DNA of 64,000 nt from Anaeramoeba flamelloides. Lineage: Eukaryota > Metamonada > Anaeramoebidae. The stretch's first letter is position 1. Each line of letters opens with the position of its first letter. Where the stretch lies: positions 62,001-126,000 of the forward strand of contig JANTQA010000028.1 of the NCBI GenBank assembly GCA_027625915.1, in the 5' to 3' direction. The notes under the pieces are model-generated. The model did not search any database. It was given only the letters and a program-made list of their open reading frames with translations, and was not told the DNA's origin. Positions 12,010 through 22,900 of this stretch are shown in pieces. The translations under genes were made by a program, and so were the position numbers.

Positions 12010-12658
12010 TAAGTTTAAAAAAAAAGGAAGGAGTAGAGACAATTTTTAATTTAAAGTTCTTTAATTTGAAGGTTGTTTTTCTGTGAAAAAATATAAAATA
12101 AATTTCAAATATTGAAATCTATTGCAAAATTAAATTTTTCTCAAACTTTTATAAATTTTGAATCCAAATTTATAAATCTTTAAAATAAGGTGTCTTTACA
12201 ACACGACTTATTTATTTATTTTCTTTAGTTTGTGTTACGGGATGATCTAAACAAAAACCCACAAACAATGAAAAAAATATTTTGATCCAATTACTAGAAA
12301 AAATAATACAAAAAAATTTGAATTTTAAATTCAATCTATTATGAAAAACAATTTTTTAGTAAAAATAGCTTGTTACATTTGTGTTTCTCTTCAAAACAAT
12401 TAAAACCCATTTCTTGGAATTCGATTGATTGTTTGATTAGATGTTTTCATTTTTAAAAATCACATAAAATGATAAATTGGAAAATTTAGAACAAAAAAAA
12501 AAAAAATAAAAAAAAATACACATTTCAAATCGAAAGAAAATTTAGGTTCTCAAATTATTTTATTTCTTGTTGAATTTTAATTAATTTAATTCGATCTCAA
12601 AATTTCTGAAATAATTAATATTCTAAAAATATTTCGAACTTATAGAAAGAAAGGGAAA

Positions 12659-14134
12659 ATGTACAAAGTTGTTGTTGGTGGACTTGGGGTAGTTAATAGA
12701 TTTAAAGCGTTATTTTATTTAAAAACAACACCATATTCACAAGTTGTTTATCGGATTTTTTATCATCATAAAACTAAGAAAGGGAAAAGGGATTGGTTTT
12801 TTTCCTATCTTCTGGCACTTCTAATTATCTTAATTGGATTGCTATTCAGTTCGTCAATCGAAATCACAAGATACACATCTCTTGACTTGGATTTTTGTGA
12901 GAATTCCAATGAAAAAATTAGTAACTACACGGCTATCATGGAAGAAGCAGTGGATTTAGAAGGTGCTAAAAACCACGTAGAAAAGATGGAAACTGAAACC
13001 ACAACAGCATATAATTGTTCAGATGATGATAATGCAAACCGGGCCAATTGGCCAGAGGCCTATGAAATGGATGAAGAAACAAGAGCAGAACTCTTGGCTG
13101 CTTCAGATTTACAGTGTACACAAAAATTATGTTGGAAAGAAAAAATCGCCTCTTTCAAAATTAAATTAAAATGTAAAAAAGTCTCGTATTCGTGCCCAGA
13201 CGCAAGTGCTGTTTACCAATTAGCAAGTTATGAAGAAAGGGAAGAAAATTATGAAAAACCTGAAGACATTGAATCCCCCGAAACTGATATAAGCGAAACT
13301 GCTGAAGCTCAGCTTGTCGAACAAATAGAAATATTATCTGAAAGGATAAATCTCTTATCAACAATATATTGTTTCTATTTAGCTCTTCAGATTTTTCTAG
13401 GCCCTGCTTTAGTTCTTTCCAAGCCAACTTTATTTTCAAAGCTGACATTTGGCGATATGAACAAAGGACAATGGATCATTATTGCTTTGATCATTTGGTA
13501 TTCATGGGAAGCTTTAACCATTTATACACAAACACCAGAATTTCAAGCATATTGGGACTATTTTAAAGCAGAGCCATGTTGGATCAATTCCCAATTTATA
13601 ACAGATTATAATGAAGCTGTTTACAATACATGTTATCAAATGGAAGTCTATGGAAACAGATATAATCATTCGCGAGCTAATTATAAATATTATTATAATA
13701 TTGACGAAACTTATCATTCTTTTACTGGTGATAATAATTGCTTTGATGGCAATTGGTATGATCAACAAAGTTTTCCCTATTCTTGTAATGAAACACAGTT
13801 AGAAGACTTAGCAATACCAGAAACAATTGAAGATTTTAATTACTATGATTTTATTGTCTCAACTGGATTACTCGCATCTTTAGTTTTACAACCGATTTTA
13901 GCTCATATTGTTCTAGCAATTTTTAGTTTAATTCAACCTTTGTCATTAACATCAGGTCGAGTATTATTGCCTTTGTCACAATTTAAAAAGATTTTAAAGT
14001 ATACAGATGTTCGCAAAAAATTTCGAAAAACTATAATAACTTTCAAGCGTTTGAATTCGATCATCCCTTTAATACTTTGGTTAGGAATTTTAATTTGGTT
14101 AATATCAGAAGACGCAATCCCTCTTGGAACTTAA
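12659..14134 (+). CDS. Multi-pass membrane protein of unknown family
   Basis: This intact 491-codon frame opens with ATG and ends in TAA. I do not recognise the family. Hydrophobic segments at about residues 46-66, 233-255, 269-289, 401-430 and 468-484 suggest five membrane passes. Between the first and second is a Glu-rich segment of about 165 residues with several Cys (DFCEN, NCSDDD, LQCTQKLCW, KLKCKK, YSCPD). A second polar loop at 290-400 has more Cys (EPCW, YNTCYQ, NNCFDG, YSCNET) and N-glycosylation-type sequons, as expected for extracellular or lumenal loops with disulphides. The basic N-terminus before the first hydrophobic segment would be cytoplasmic. The upstream frame stays open beyond the ATG, so the real start may lie in an earlier exon. 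Its codons and composition stand out clearly from the flanking AT-rich DNA, which supports a functional gene. Confidence 0.8.
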   Translation: MYKVVVGGLGVVNRFKALFYLKTTPYSQVVYRIFYHHKTKKGKRDWFFSYLLALLIILIGLLFSSSIEITRYTSLDLDFCENSNEKISNYTAIMEEAVDLEGAKNHVEKMETETTTAYNCSDDDNANRANWPEAYEMDEETRAELLAASDLQCTQKLCWKEKIASFKIKLKCKKVSYSCPDASAVYQLASYEEREENYEKPEDIESPETDISETAEAQLVEQIEILSERINLLSTIYCFYLALQIFLGPALVLSKPTLFSKLTFGDMNKGQWIIIALIIWYSWEALTIYTQTPEFQAYWDYFKAEPCWINSQFITDYNEAVYNTCYQMEVYGNRYNHSRANYKYYYNIDETYHSFTGDNNCFDGNWYDQQSFPYSCNETQLEDLAIPETIEDFNYYDFIVSTGLLASLVLQPILAHIVLAIFSLIQPLSLTSGRVLLPLSQFKKILKYTDVRKKFRKTIITFKRLNSIIPLILWLGILIWLISEDAIPLGT

Positions 14135-15367
14135 TTTGAAATAAATCTAAAGAAGGTATTTCAGTTGATTGGTTTTTTAATTTGATCAGGGAACTTGTTT
14201 TTTTTTTTTACTTTTTTGAATCTTTCAATTTTGACCAAAAAATTAATATTTTAAAATAAAAAAAAACGAATTTTTTTTTGTTTATTTTTTTGTTGAATAC
14301 ATTTTTTTTATAAGCAAAATTAACAAAATATATGTAAAGATATACAATTTAAGGGTAGTGTCTTATGGTCAAAAAAAAATTCCAAAAAATTACGAATTTG
14401 ATTTAGATCAGTAAAACCAATAGTTTTAGTTTAATACTAGTAAGAGTATTTGAGTATTAAGGAGTGAGTTTGTAAAATTTTTAACTCCAAAATTTTCATA
14501 ATCTTCTTGAAAAAAACGCCTTAAGTACGCATTTTAAAATTATTCCAGAGGGGGTAAATATTAATATGTATTATTTGTTAATATACTAAAAGTGCATACT
14601 TGAGGTTTTTTTTTAAAAATAATCATTTTTTATTTTCATTTTTTTCTCTTTTCTGTTTTGTTTTCATTCTTTTTTTATAAGTTACTTAATCTGTTTCGTT
14701 AGATCCCGAAATTTTCATAACGATTGGTATAGGGGTAAAGTTGAGTTTAGTAAAGTAGAAAATTCTCATACGAGGAGTTGATGTTATCTAACCATTTGAT
14801 CGATCAATAATTATTTGTGAAATTTTCATAAATTTACCAATACAATTTTTTTTCCATAGAAAACTAATCTTAGTTTAAAACACTTTTAATGACTGTGTTT
14901 ACTCGCTCTTTGAATTAAAAGTCACATGGTTAGTCAATTAAAAATCCCTCTTTAATAGATTAAGTGTTTCACACTTAAATACCTCTCAATAAAACAATAC
15001 GATTTTTTGTTCTGCTCGTTTCATCATTTTGGACACAGAGATTTTTAATTTTTGGTTATTTTTTTTTTTCTTTTATTTGGATAAAAAGGAATACCGATAA
15101 AAACATAAACACTGGATAACTTAAATGTGATTTGATATGAAGTTTTAACAAACACAAAATATTGGATTTTTTTTTGCCTATTTTTGATTTTGGGTGTGTC
15201 TAAAATTTTGGAATGGAATTTACAATCAATTTTTCATTTTTTATTTATTTATTGTTTATTTTTCTTTGTATTAATAAAAAAATTTCTCAAATATCAAAAT
15301 CGATTATATTATAACAATTAAAAACAATACTTAAGTTTGGGGAAAATCTATGGTAATGACACCACCC
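14135..15367. repeat. Gene-free DNA with two dispersed repeats
   Basis: 14655-14860 is a copy of a dispersed repeat marked by ATCTAACCATTTGATCGATC and TTGAGTTTA, with relatives at about 55300-55560 (same orientation), 34420-34580 and 57665-57830 (inverted). 15010-15135 is the inverted partner of 10255-10380. No gene is seen. Confidence 0.55.
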
Positions 15368-15371
15368 TTAA

Positions 15372-15587
15372 AGCATTTTTTGAATCATCATGTTGTAACA
15401 AAAAAAAATTGTTTTCTTTCAAGTTACACTTGGTAATGAAAGAAACAATTACCAAGTTTCAGAAATTGGCTCTAATAGAAGTTTAAAGGAGTTTTAAAGC
15501 TAAGATTTTGATAAAGTTTCAGAATGAAAGGTTACATGCTGAAACGAAACATTTTTTTTGTTACAACATGATGAAACAAAAAATGCT
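15372..15587. mobile_element. TTAA-flanked foldback MITE
   Basis: AGCATTTTTTGAATCATCAT with GTTGTAACAAAAAAAA on the left is repeated inverted on the right (GTTACAACATGATGAAAC, then AAAAAATGCT). TTAA sits on both sides at 15368-15371 and 15588-15591. TTAA target sites are typical of piggyBac-type transposition, so this is probably a non-autonomous element of that kind; the family is inference from the target site alone. Confidence 0.7.
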
Positions 15588-15880
15588 TTAAACATTTTTT
15601 TTCTTTCATGTTATATTACATAAGGAAAGAATATTTTCACAAGTTGAATAAATTGGCTGTATGATCCTTTTTTTTTGTTCCTTATTTTGATTTTTTTATG
15701 TCTTATATATGATATTATAGTGTGTATTAAAAAGTTCATCGAATGTAAATGACCCGAGTTACAAAACAGTACATTATAAAAATATTACTAAACTACCCTT
15801 GATTAGTTGATGTAACTTTACAGTTTAAAAAAGAAAATTTTTAGGTACCAATAAGGTAAAAAAAAAATCTTCTTCTATAT

Positions 15881-16333
15881 TTTTTTTTTTTATTTATTAT
15901 TGAAGAAGTTTAAATTACACTCTAAGTTGCCCTTATATTTAGATTTCCTTTCAGGAATTTAAGTCTGAAATCATAAATTTCAAACTTATTGATTAATGAA
16001 AATAATCTTGAACTTTGTTGATTTAAAACTATTTCAATTAATTTTTTTCTTTAAAATATTTAGAAATTTTAATCGATCATTTTCATAGAAAGGACAAAAA
16101 CCCATAAAAAAAAGATCAATATTTACTATTACTTCCATATGATCATATTTTAAACATAAAGGACAAAATTTGTTTGGGTTGAACTTTATTACATAATACA
16201 TATCTATTTAAACAAATAATAAATGTTCTGAATTTTTGAATTGTTAAACTTGATGGATAAATTAAATATCTTTGGTTTGTAAATTATGAATTTTGCCATA
16301 TATAATTTGGAACTATTTTTGTGGCGTGTCGTA
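15881..16333 (-). mobile_element. 5'-truncated LINE 3' end, copy 2
   Basis: Read on the minus strand, this segment aligns with 32350-32805. Shared pieces are GACACGCCA, AAATTCAGAACATTTA, TTTTGTCCTTTATGTTTAAA, ATATAAGGGCAACTTAGAGT and CTTCTTCAATAATAAA, followed by an A tail. The middle encodes FCPLCLKY, the start of a Cys/His motif found at the C-terminus of many non-LTR reverse transcriptases. It is broken by several frameshifts and lacks the polymerase region. Confidence 0.65.
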
Positions 16334-16890
16334 GAGTGCCGTAGAGTGTTGTAGAGTGTTGTAGAGTACCAAGGTTTTTTTCAATTTTAGAAATAATAGG
16401 AAAATTTCTTAAATTTGCTTTTTATTTTTAAAATTGAAAAAAACTTAACAGCTCTTTTCCATAAAGAATTTAAAAGAAAAGAGTAAAATCATTGATTTTA
16501 CTCTATTCTTTTGAATTCTATAAAAGCTAAAGATGGTTTTCTTGAGTTTTCTGTTTTATTCTGAAAATCAATAATTTTCAAAATAAACAGAAAACTCAAG
16601 AAAACCGAACTACTTTATTTTGTAATTTGGTAAATAAAAAGAAAATTTCAGAAATTTTCTTTTTATTTCTTAAATTAAAAAAAACCTAACGTCATTTCAA
16701 ACTCTGAGAATACAACAATTCATAATAATTTTATTAAATTTTTCTTTTTTTAGCTCAATTAAATCTTGTGAATTCCAATTGATTTTATTATTTAATATTT
16801 GATTGAATTTTATTAATTGTTCAAAATAAATGAGGGATAGATTTTTTCGTTTTTTTTTAAATTTAAAATTTTTTTTATTTACTTAAGAGG
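16334..16890. repeat. Short tandem repeat and two hairpins
   Basis: 16328-16370 carries four imperfect copies of a GTAGAGTGTT-like unit. 16476-16516 and 16534-16606 are strong inverted repeats; the second pairs GGTTTTCTTGAGTTTTCTGT with its complement around a short loop. 16400-16450 and 16635-16690 are diverged direct repeats bracketing the hairpins. No gene is present. Confidence 0.6.
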
Positions 16891-17930
16891 GTAGGTACAT
16901 TTTACATATTTTGAGTGCCTGGGTTTCTAAGAAATAGAAATCTTAAATCCATTTCTTTAATAAAATAGATGAACTTTTTAATCAATGAGGGAATGAAATC
17001 TATCCTAGTTGAATAGATTTACCTACCAATTAAATTAGGGAAATACAAATAATTAAAAAAATTCATTAAGAATAAATTTAAAAATATCCTTTATTTATCA
17101 AACTTAAGTTTAATCTTGGACACTGTTACTTCTTCTTTATTATATTTTTAATTATAAATATAAAACTATTATACGAAAAATTTTTGATAAACAAATCATT
17201 TGCTAAATGTCTCAAGAATTTCAAAAATGAATTTTAATTTCAATTTTTATTTAATATATCCAATTTTGATTTGGTTCAAGAAAATAGAATGTTTTTGAAA
17301 CTCTTCTTTAGAAAAACCTATTATTGGATAGAATAGTTTGAATTTTCAAATTATTTATTTTCTGGTAAATTGTAAATACCAAAATAGTTATGAATATTGC
17401 ATTGCACTTTTCCCTCCATATTTTTTTTTCTTTTTGTTGAAATTTTTGAAGTTGATTCTTTTTTTTTGATTATATAACCCTTTTACTTTAAATTTTGAAG
17501 AAGTATTCTTTGTTTTGTCTTTGTTTGATAAAAAAAAATTAACAAAAAGAATTTTGAAACTTAGATTTGTAAAAAAAAAGTTCTCTCAAAAAATAATAAA
17601 TAGTAATGGGGAGAAAAATCTAAGACAAGTTAAGGCTTTTTCTCCAACAAAACTAAGACAATAAATCAGAAATAAATCCACTAACATATATTTTAGTCAA
17701 TTTTTTTTTTTCCATTCTTGATTTCAACAAGTTTATTTAGAAATGAGGATCTTATTTGTTTGGTTCTAAAAAAGAAAAGATTTATTTAAAAAAAACACCT
17801 TCTCGTACATATTTCATTGATTTTATCTTGGATTATTTTCGGTGATTGATCAAATCATATTTCTTTTTTACTAAACATAATTTGATAAAATCAAAACTTT
17901 TATAAAAAAAAATGTTCTAAAAATTGAAAA
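16890..17930. repeat. Segmental duplication, partner at 44520-45790
   Basis: Direct similarity extends from the GTAGGTACATTTTACATATT region to the CTTCTCGTACATA region. It covers AAACTTAAGTTTAAT, TTTTTGATAAACAAATCATT and TTCCCTCCATATTTTT. This copy lacks the 197-bp MITE present in the partner and so serves as an empty site at 17031-17032. Neither copy shows a gene. Confidence 0.7.
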
Positions 17931-19958
17931 TTTAATGATTCCACTCTGGTTTACATTAGTTCTTTTCATAAATAGAGCAACGAAGGATATTTTGATTTCA
18001 AAGTATCGATATCTCGTGGCACTTAAAAAATCTTTTTTCAGTCATGTTCTCACAATTAAAATTTTTAGAAATGGTAATTTGTACTTACTTACTTAAATTA
18101 CCATATTTTCAATTTTGAATTTTGTTTTTTAAATAAGAATTGGTTTATTTCTATTTATTTTGCCTTTTTCAGTAATATACGAATCCATCCAAGAATGTAA
18201 ATAATTGAAATTTATTATTTAATAAATAAATATTTCTAATCCATATGTTAATTGGCTTAATATGAGTGATTTAAATAATCTAATTTTCAAATTATTATTA
18301 AGAGAATTATAATTAAATGTTAAGTTTAGAATTATTAAATATTTCTTAGGCTTTTTTTAAATTATGAACCAAATAAGAAATTTTATCAAAATCAATAACT
18401 AAATATTTAATCTTTTTTTAAAAAAAATCGTCTTCTGAATCCAATATCAAATTTAAAAAAATTTTACACTATCTTGAAAGGGAAAAAAGAATTACAAAAA
18501 AGAAAAAATCTGAATATTAAAAAACATAAACTTACCTTTAAAGCTATTTTAAATAATGATTAATTGTTTTTAAAGTTTTTTGATCAATTTTTTCTCATTT
18601 TTAAAAAGACCAAAATTCAACCTATTTTCTGATTTCTTCTAAAAAATAATTATTTTCTTTATGAAGAAAGAAATCTTATTATCTATTGAGGAAGTAAACA
18701 GAAATAAACTTTTAAAACAAAACCACTAACTTTTTCATATAACCCAATCTAAAAAAATAATTTTCAGTTCCTGACAATTCTAATAATTATTTTAAACTTG
18801 AAAAAAATTTTTTTTTCTTTATTTATTAAATTTTTCAAATCAATTTTTTTTTTTTTTTTGATCAAAAAAATTATCCGAGAAAAACAACCAAAATTTTAAT
18901 TTAAAAATGATCCCGTTATAACTTTTTTCAAACCTGAAAAATTCAATTTTTAACTTTACTACTTTTTATTTGATTATTTTTAATAAATAATATATAAAAT
19001 ATTCTTATTTATTCCACTACATTATTATAAAAACTTGTACACAAAAACGAAAAGAATCAATATTTTATTCTATTTTACTAATTATTAAATATTTCCAAAC
19101 AAACAAAATTAATTTAAATCAATAATTTTGATAAAAAAAATTAAGAAATATTATCAAAGAACTCATTGAACTTATAACAGTTGTGTTGGTTATATAATTA
19201 GTATTAAAAAAAAAAAAAAAAAAGTATTACACAATATATTAAATTTCAAGAAATTTATCAAAATTTTAATATAAAAAAAAATAATAAAATTTTTTTTCTG
19301 ATCTTCATGTGATTTAATATTTGATTTATTTATCTTATCTTTTTAAAATAAGATTAGATTCTCAATAGTTATTTTTCCATACTAATTCTCCACAATTACT
19401 AAAAATGGGATTTCTAAAAAAAAAAACAAGTTTTGAAAAAAAGTTACCAACTAATTGAGAAAAAAAAAAATTGAATAAAAAAAGTAAATTGTATCGATCG
19501 AATTGGTTCCAATTCCCAGTACAAGGATACCATACTTATCTACCAAAGTTCAGTAGAAGGCGTCCGTACTTTTCAGAATGTTCATCCCTTCGAAAGATGG
19601 AAAAAGTAACATATTTTTTTTTTTTTTCAAAATTATCGTACCTTTATTTAAGGTATAGAGTAAAAAATTTATTTTGTCGCTCTGTTGTGTATTTATTGTT
19701 TATTTTCTTTTGAATTACTTGTACAGGTACGTACTGGAAAGTAATGTGTGTTTCCTTTTCCAGATCAAAGAGAAGGGAAGTGAGTTAGTGATATAATGGG
19801 AAAAGATAAGAAAAAGTACATAATATAAAAAAAGGAAAGAATACTGAAAACAGAAAAATCAAAAAATAGAAAAATTAAAATATCAAAAAATTAAAAAAAT
19901 AGAAAAAAAAGGAAATGATCTTCCTTTATCTTTTCATTCCGATCATTGCTCCATTTTT
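17931..19958. other. Gene-free DNA upstream and around a dispersed repeat
   Basis: 18490-18690 is an inverted, uninterrupted copy of the repeat that surrounds the MITE at 8129. A short frame at 19471-19713 contains less biased codons (FSRRRPYFSECSSLRKMEKV) but no recognisable domain and a poly-T tail. The A-rich stretch 19800-19920 lies just downstream of the PGM2 stop. Confidence 0.45.
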
Positions 19959-22900
19959 TTAATTCTTTTTCGGTGCTACAAGATTATTTAATTCTGGTTC
20001 TATACAAGTTTGAATAAAAACTCTGGTTAGGATCTCTAATTTTTGTTGAATTTTTTCTCTACTTTCTTTACCAGAGTATTCGATATAATATTTAATTTTA
20101 GGTTCTGTTCCGCTTGTTCTTAGAGTAATCACAGCATCATTTTCTAAGGTAAAAGTGATCATTTGGCTATTTGGATCAACAAATAGATCTGCCTTATTAT
20201 TTGGTTTCGAATTATCGAATCCTGTTGTGAGATCTCTGATTGATTTTATTGAAAATTGACCAATTTTTTCAAAATAATTCCCATTGTTGCGAATTTTTTT
20301 GAAAATATGATTCAAAACATCTTTATCATAACAGTAAAAATAAGAATTTTTAAATAAAAAATAACCCAATTTATTCGACAATTTTTCGAATTGTTGCTTG
20401 AGGGTTGAATTCTTGTTATAAAGATATTGTGCCATTTGTGTTAGTGAAATTGGTGCCGAAATTCCATCTTTATCAAAAACAGTATTACCAATCATGTACC
20501 CTATTGATTCTTCAAATGCTAAAAGAATTTTATATCCTTCTTTTTCAAGCTCAATCGCTTTATTCCCTAACCATTTAAACCCGGTTAATGTCTCTTCATA
20601 TAGAAACCCATAATGATTCGCAAAGGCCTTTAACATTTTTGAAGAGACAGTGGAAGTAAGAACAGCAACAAGATCTTCATTGGATGGAGAAACTTGTTTG
20701 TATTTTTTATATTCCCACCAAGCAAATAATATTCCAATTTCGTTCCCATGGAATTTGTACCATTGTGCTTCATTTTTTGTTTTTACATTATGATCCGTTG
20801 AAGATGTAATTCGTTCAGCAACACAAAGCCGATCAGCATCAGGATCATTTGCAAGAATTAAATTTGAACCGTTTTCTTCTGCAATAGAAATTGCAAGATC
20901 AAGTGCTCGTTTTTCTGCAGGATTTGGAAATTGAATAGTTGGGAATTCGGGATCAGGCTTAACTTGTTCAGGTACTGGTATTAAATCTGGATAATCAAAT
21001 TTTGAAAACGCTCGTTTTACCCACTCATAACCAACCCCATGCATTGCAGTATATGTAACCTTTAATTCGGTTTTTTTTGCGAGTCCAAAACTTTTCTTTG
21101 GTTGCAATTCTTCAAAAATTTTATCATAATATTGTTCATCAATTTGATTAGTTTCAATTGGATCAAAAAGTAAGATTTGTTGGAGTTTTTCGGACTCTTC
21201 AAGATCAAGAAGCTTGAGGTTTTCTTGAATCTTCTGTGAGATGTTACTGTCATGCGGGGGGATGATTTGTACAGAATTTTCCCAATAAATTTTATATCCA
21301 TTATATTCTTTTGGATTATGACTATTATAAAAGAAAATATTATAAAAAAAAAATAAAAAAAAAAATATTTCAGAGAAATGAATAAATTTGTTTTTTTCAA
21401 ATTGAATACGGATAGTACTTTGTAAATCATATAAAGTCTCCAATTATTTTTTCATGAAGGTAGGGGCAAAGTATGAGAAGAGATTCTGATGATTATATTT
21501 TTTATTATTTTTATTTGAAAGAATACTTTAAGGAATACCTTGGCAATTCGAACAAATTATCTCAAAAATATTTTAGTCCAGTCTCATTTAAAAAGTGAAT
21601 GAAGGGAGGATCTTTGAAATATTCTCCAATTTTGGATCAAAATTTTTGTTTTTGGTCATATTTTTTTATTTAAAAATTCAGAAACAATTTTTAGATACGT
21701 AAACTCGAACACCGTTAATTAAGAAATGGTAAAAATAAAAAAGTAAAATAATCACGATTTTCTCGTAATAAAAAATAATGATCTTTTGAAAACTGTCTCA
21801 TTAAACAACTTTAAAATTTCAAAGATCTTCCTTGTCTCTATGTTTTGAAATATAGGTTACTTGAATTGTTTTAGTGGATCTCCACAACCGGAACAATTCT
21901 TACAAACAAGTTTACAAGTGCTAACAAAAAATCTACCTGGTTTCAAATTCTTCTCTTCTCTTCTCCTCTACTGAGAAGAATTCTTTTCAGCTGTGCAAGA
22001 TGAGATTTTGAAAATCCATACGAATACACAACAAGTAGGTAGCCTAGAACGAGTGAATTAACAAAAATATTGAACAAAAAATGAGAAATTTAGGATTTTT
22101 CCCACCCATGTTGTAATTTTAAATTAATTTTCTAGTTTTGATGTGTTTGTTTTTTCTTGGATTGAAGATCCCAACAATGCTTTTTCTAGGAAAGTATTAA
22201 CTCTATTTGGTTTTTGAACAGAAATCCTGATTACCAAAAAAACTCAAAACATTTGGTTTATTTTTGAAGAAAAAATTTTTCTTATTTTGGTTGGTATCGT
22301 TTCTCACAAAAGCTAATTTACAGTTTCAATACAAATAGGGTTGAGGCGTTGAGGAAAAGGGTTTTGTGTGATTTTGGATTCAGGATCAAATGAAAAGTAA
22401 ATATGTAAAATTTGGTCAGTTTTTTTTATTTTAAAAAAAAAATTTTATTATGTCAGGTCAGTTGAGAAAAAATGATCTTTCTTTTTTTCGAAATAGTAAT
22501 TTTGGTGGATTTAACTCACTACAATTAATTTGTTGTTCTTTATTAGCAATTTTATCTTTGTTTTGAAAATAACAAAGGCTATTCATCAAATATTTTGGAT
22601 TTTTCTCGATTTTCACATATCAGGTGAAAATTGAAAACCAATTCAACTTATCTCAAACAACAAAAAAGAATTATAGAAACTTCTGAATATTACCAAATGG
22701 TTTTCAATTTTCACCTGAATAGAAATTTTCTCAAAAAGTTGTTTTTTCCCAACTTTCTTTTTCATTTTTACCGTCAAACCTAAAACTCCTGAAATTTCAA
22801 AAACATCAGAAATTTCATTTTTTTGATCAATTGAAAATATTAGTAAAAAGTCCAAAATAGACTCCCATTTTTAGAAACAAATAGTTTAATTATTCAGTAA

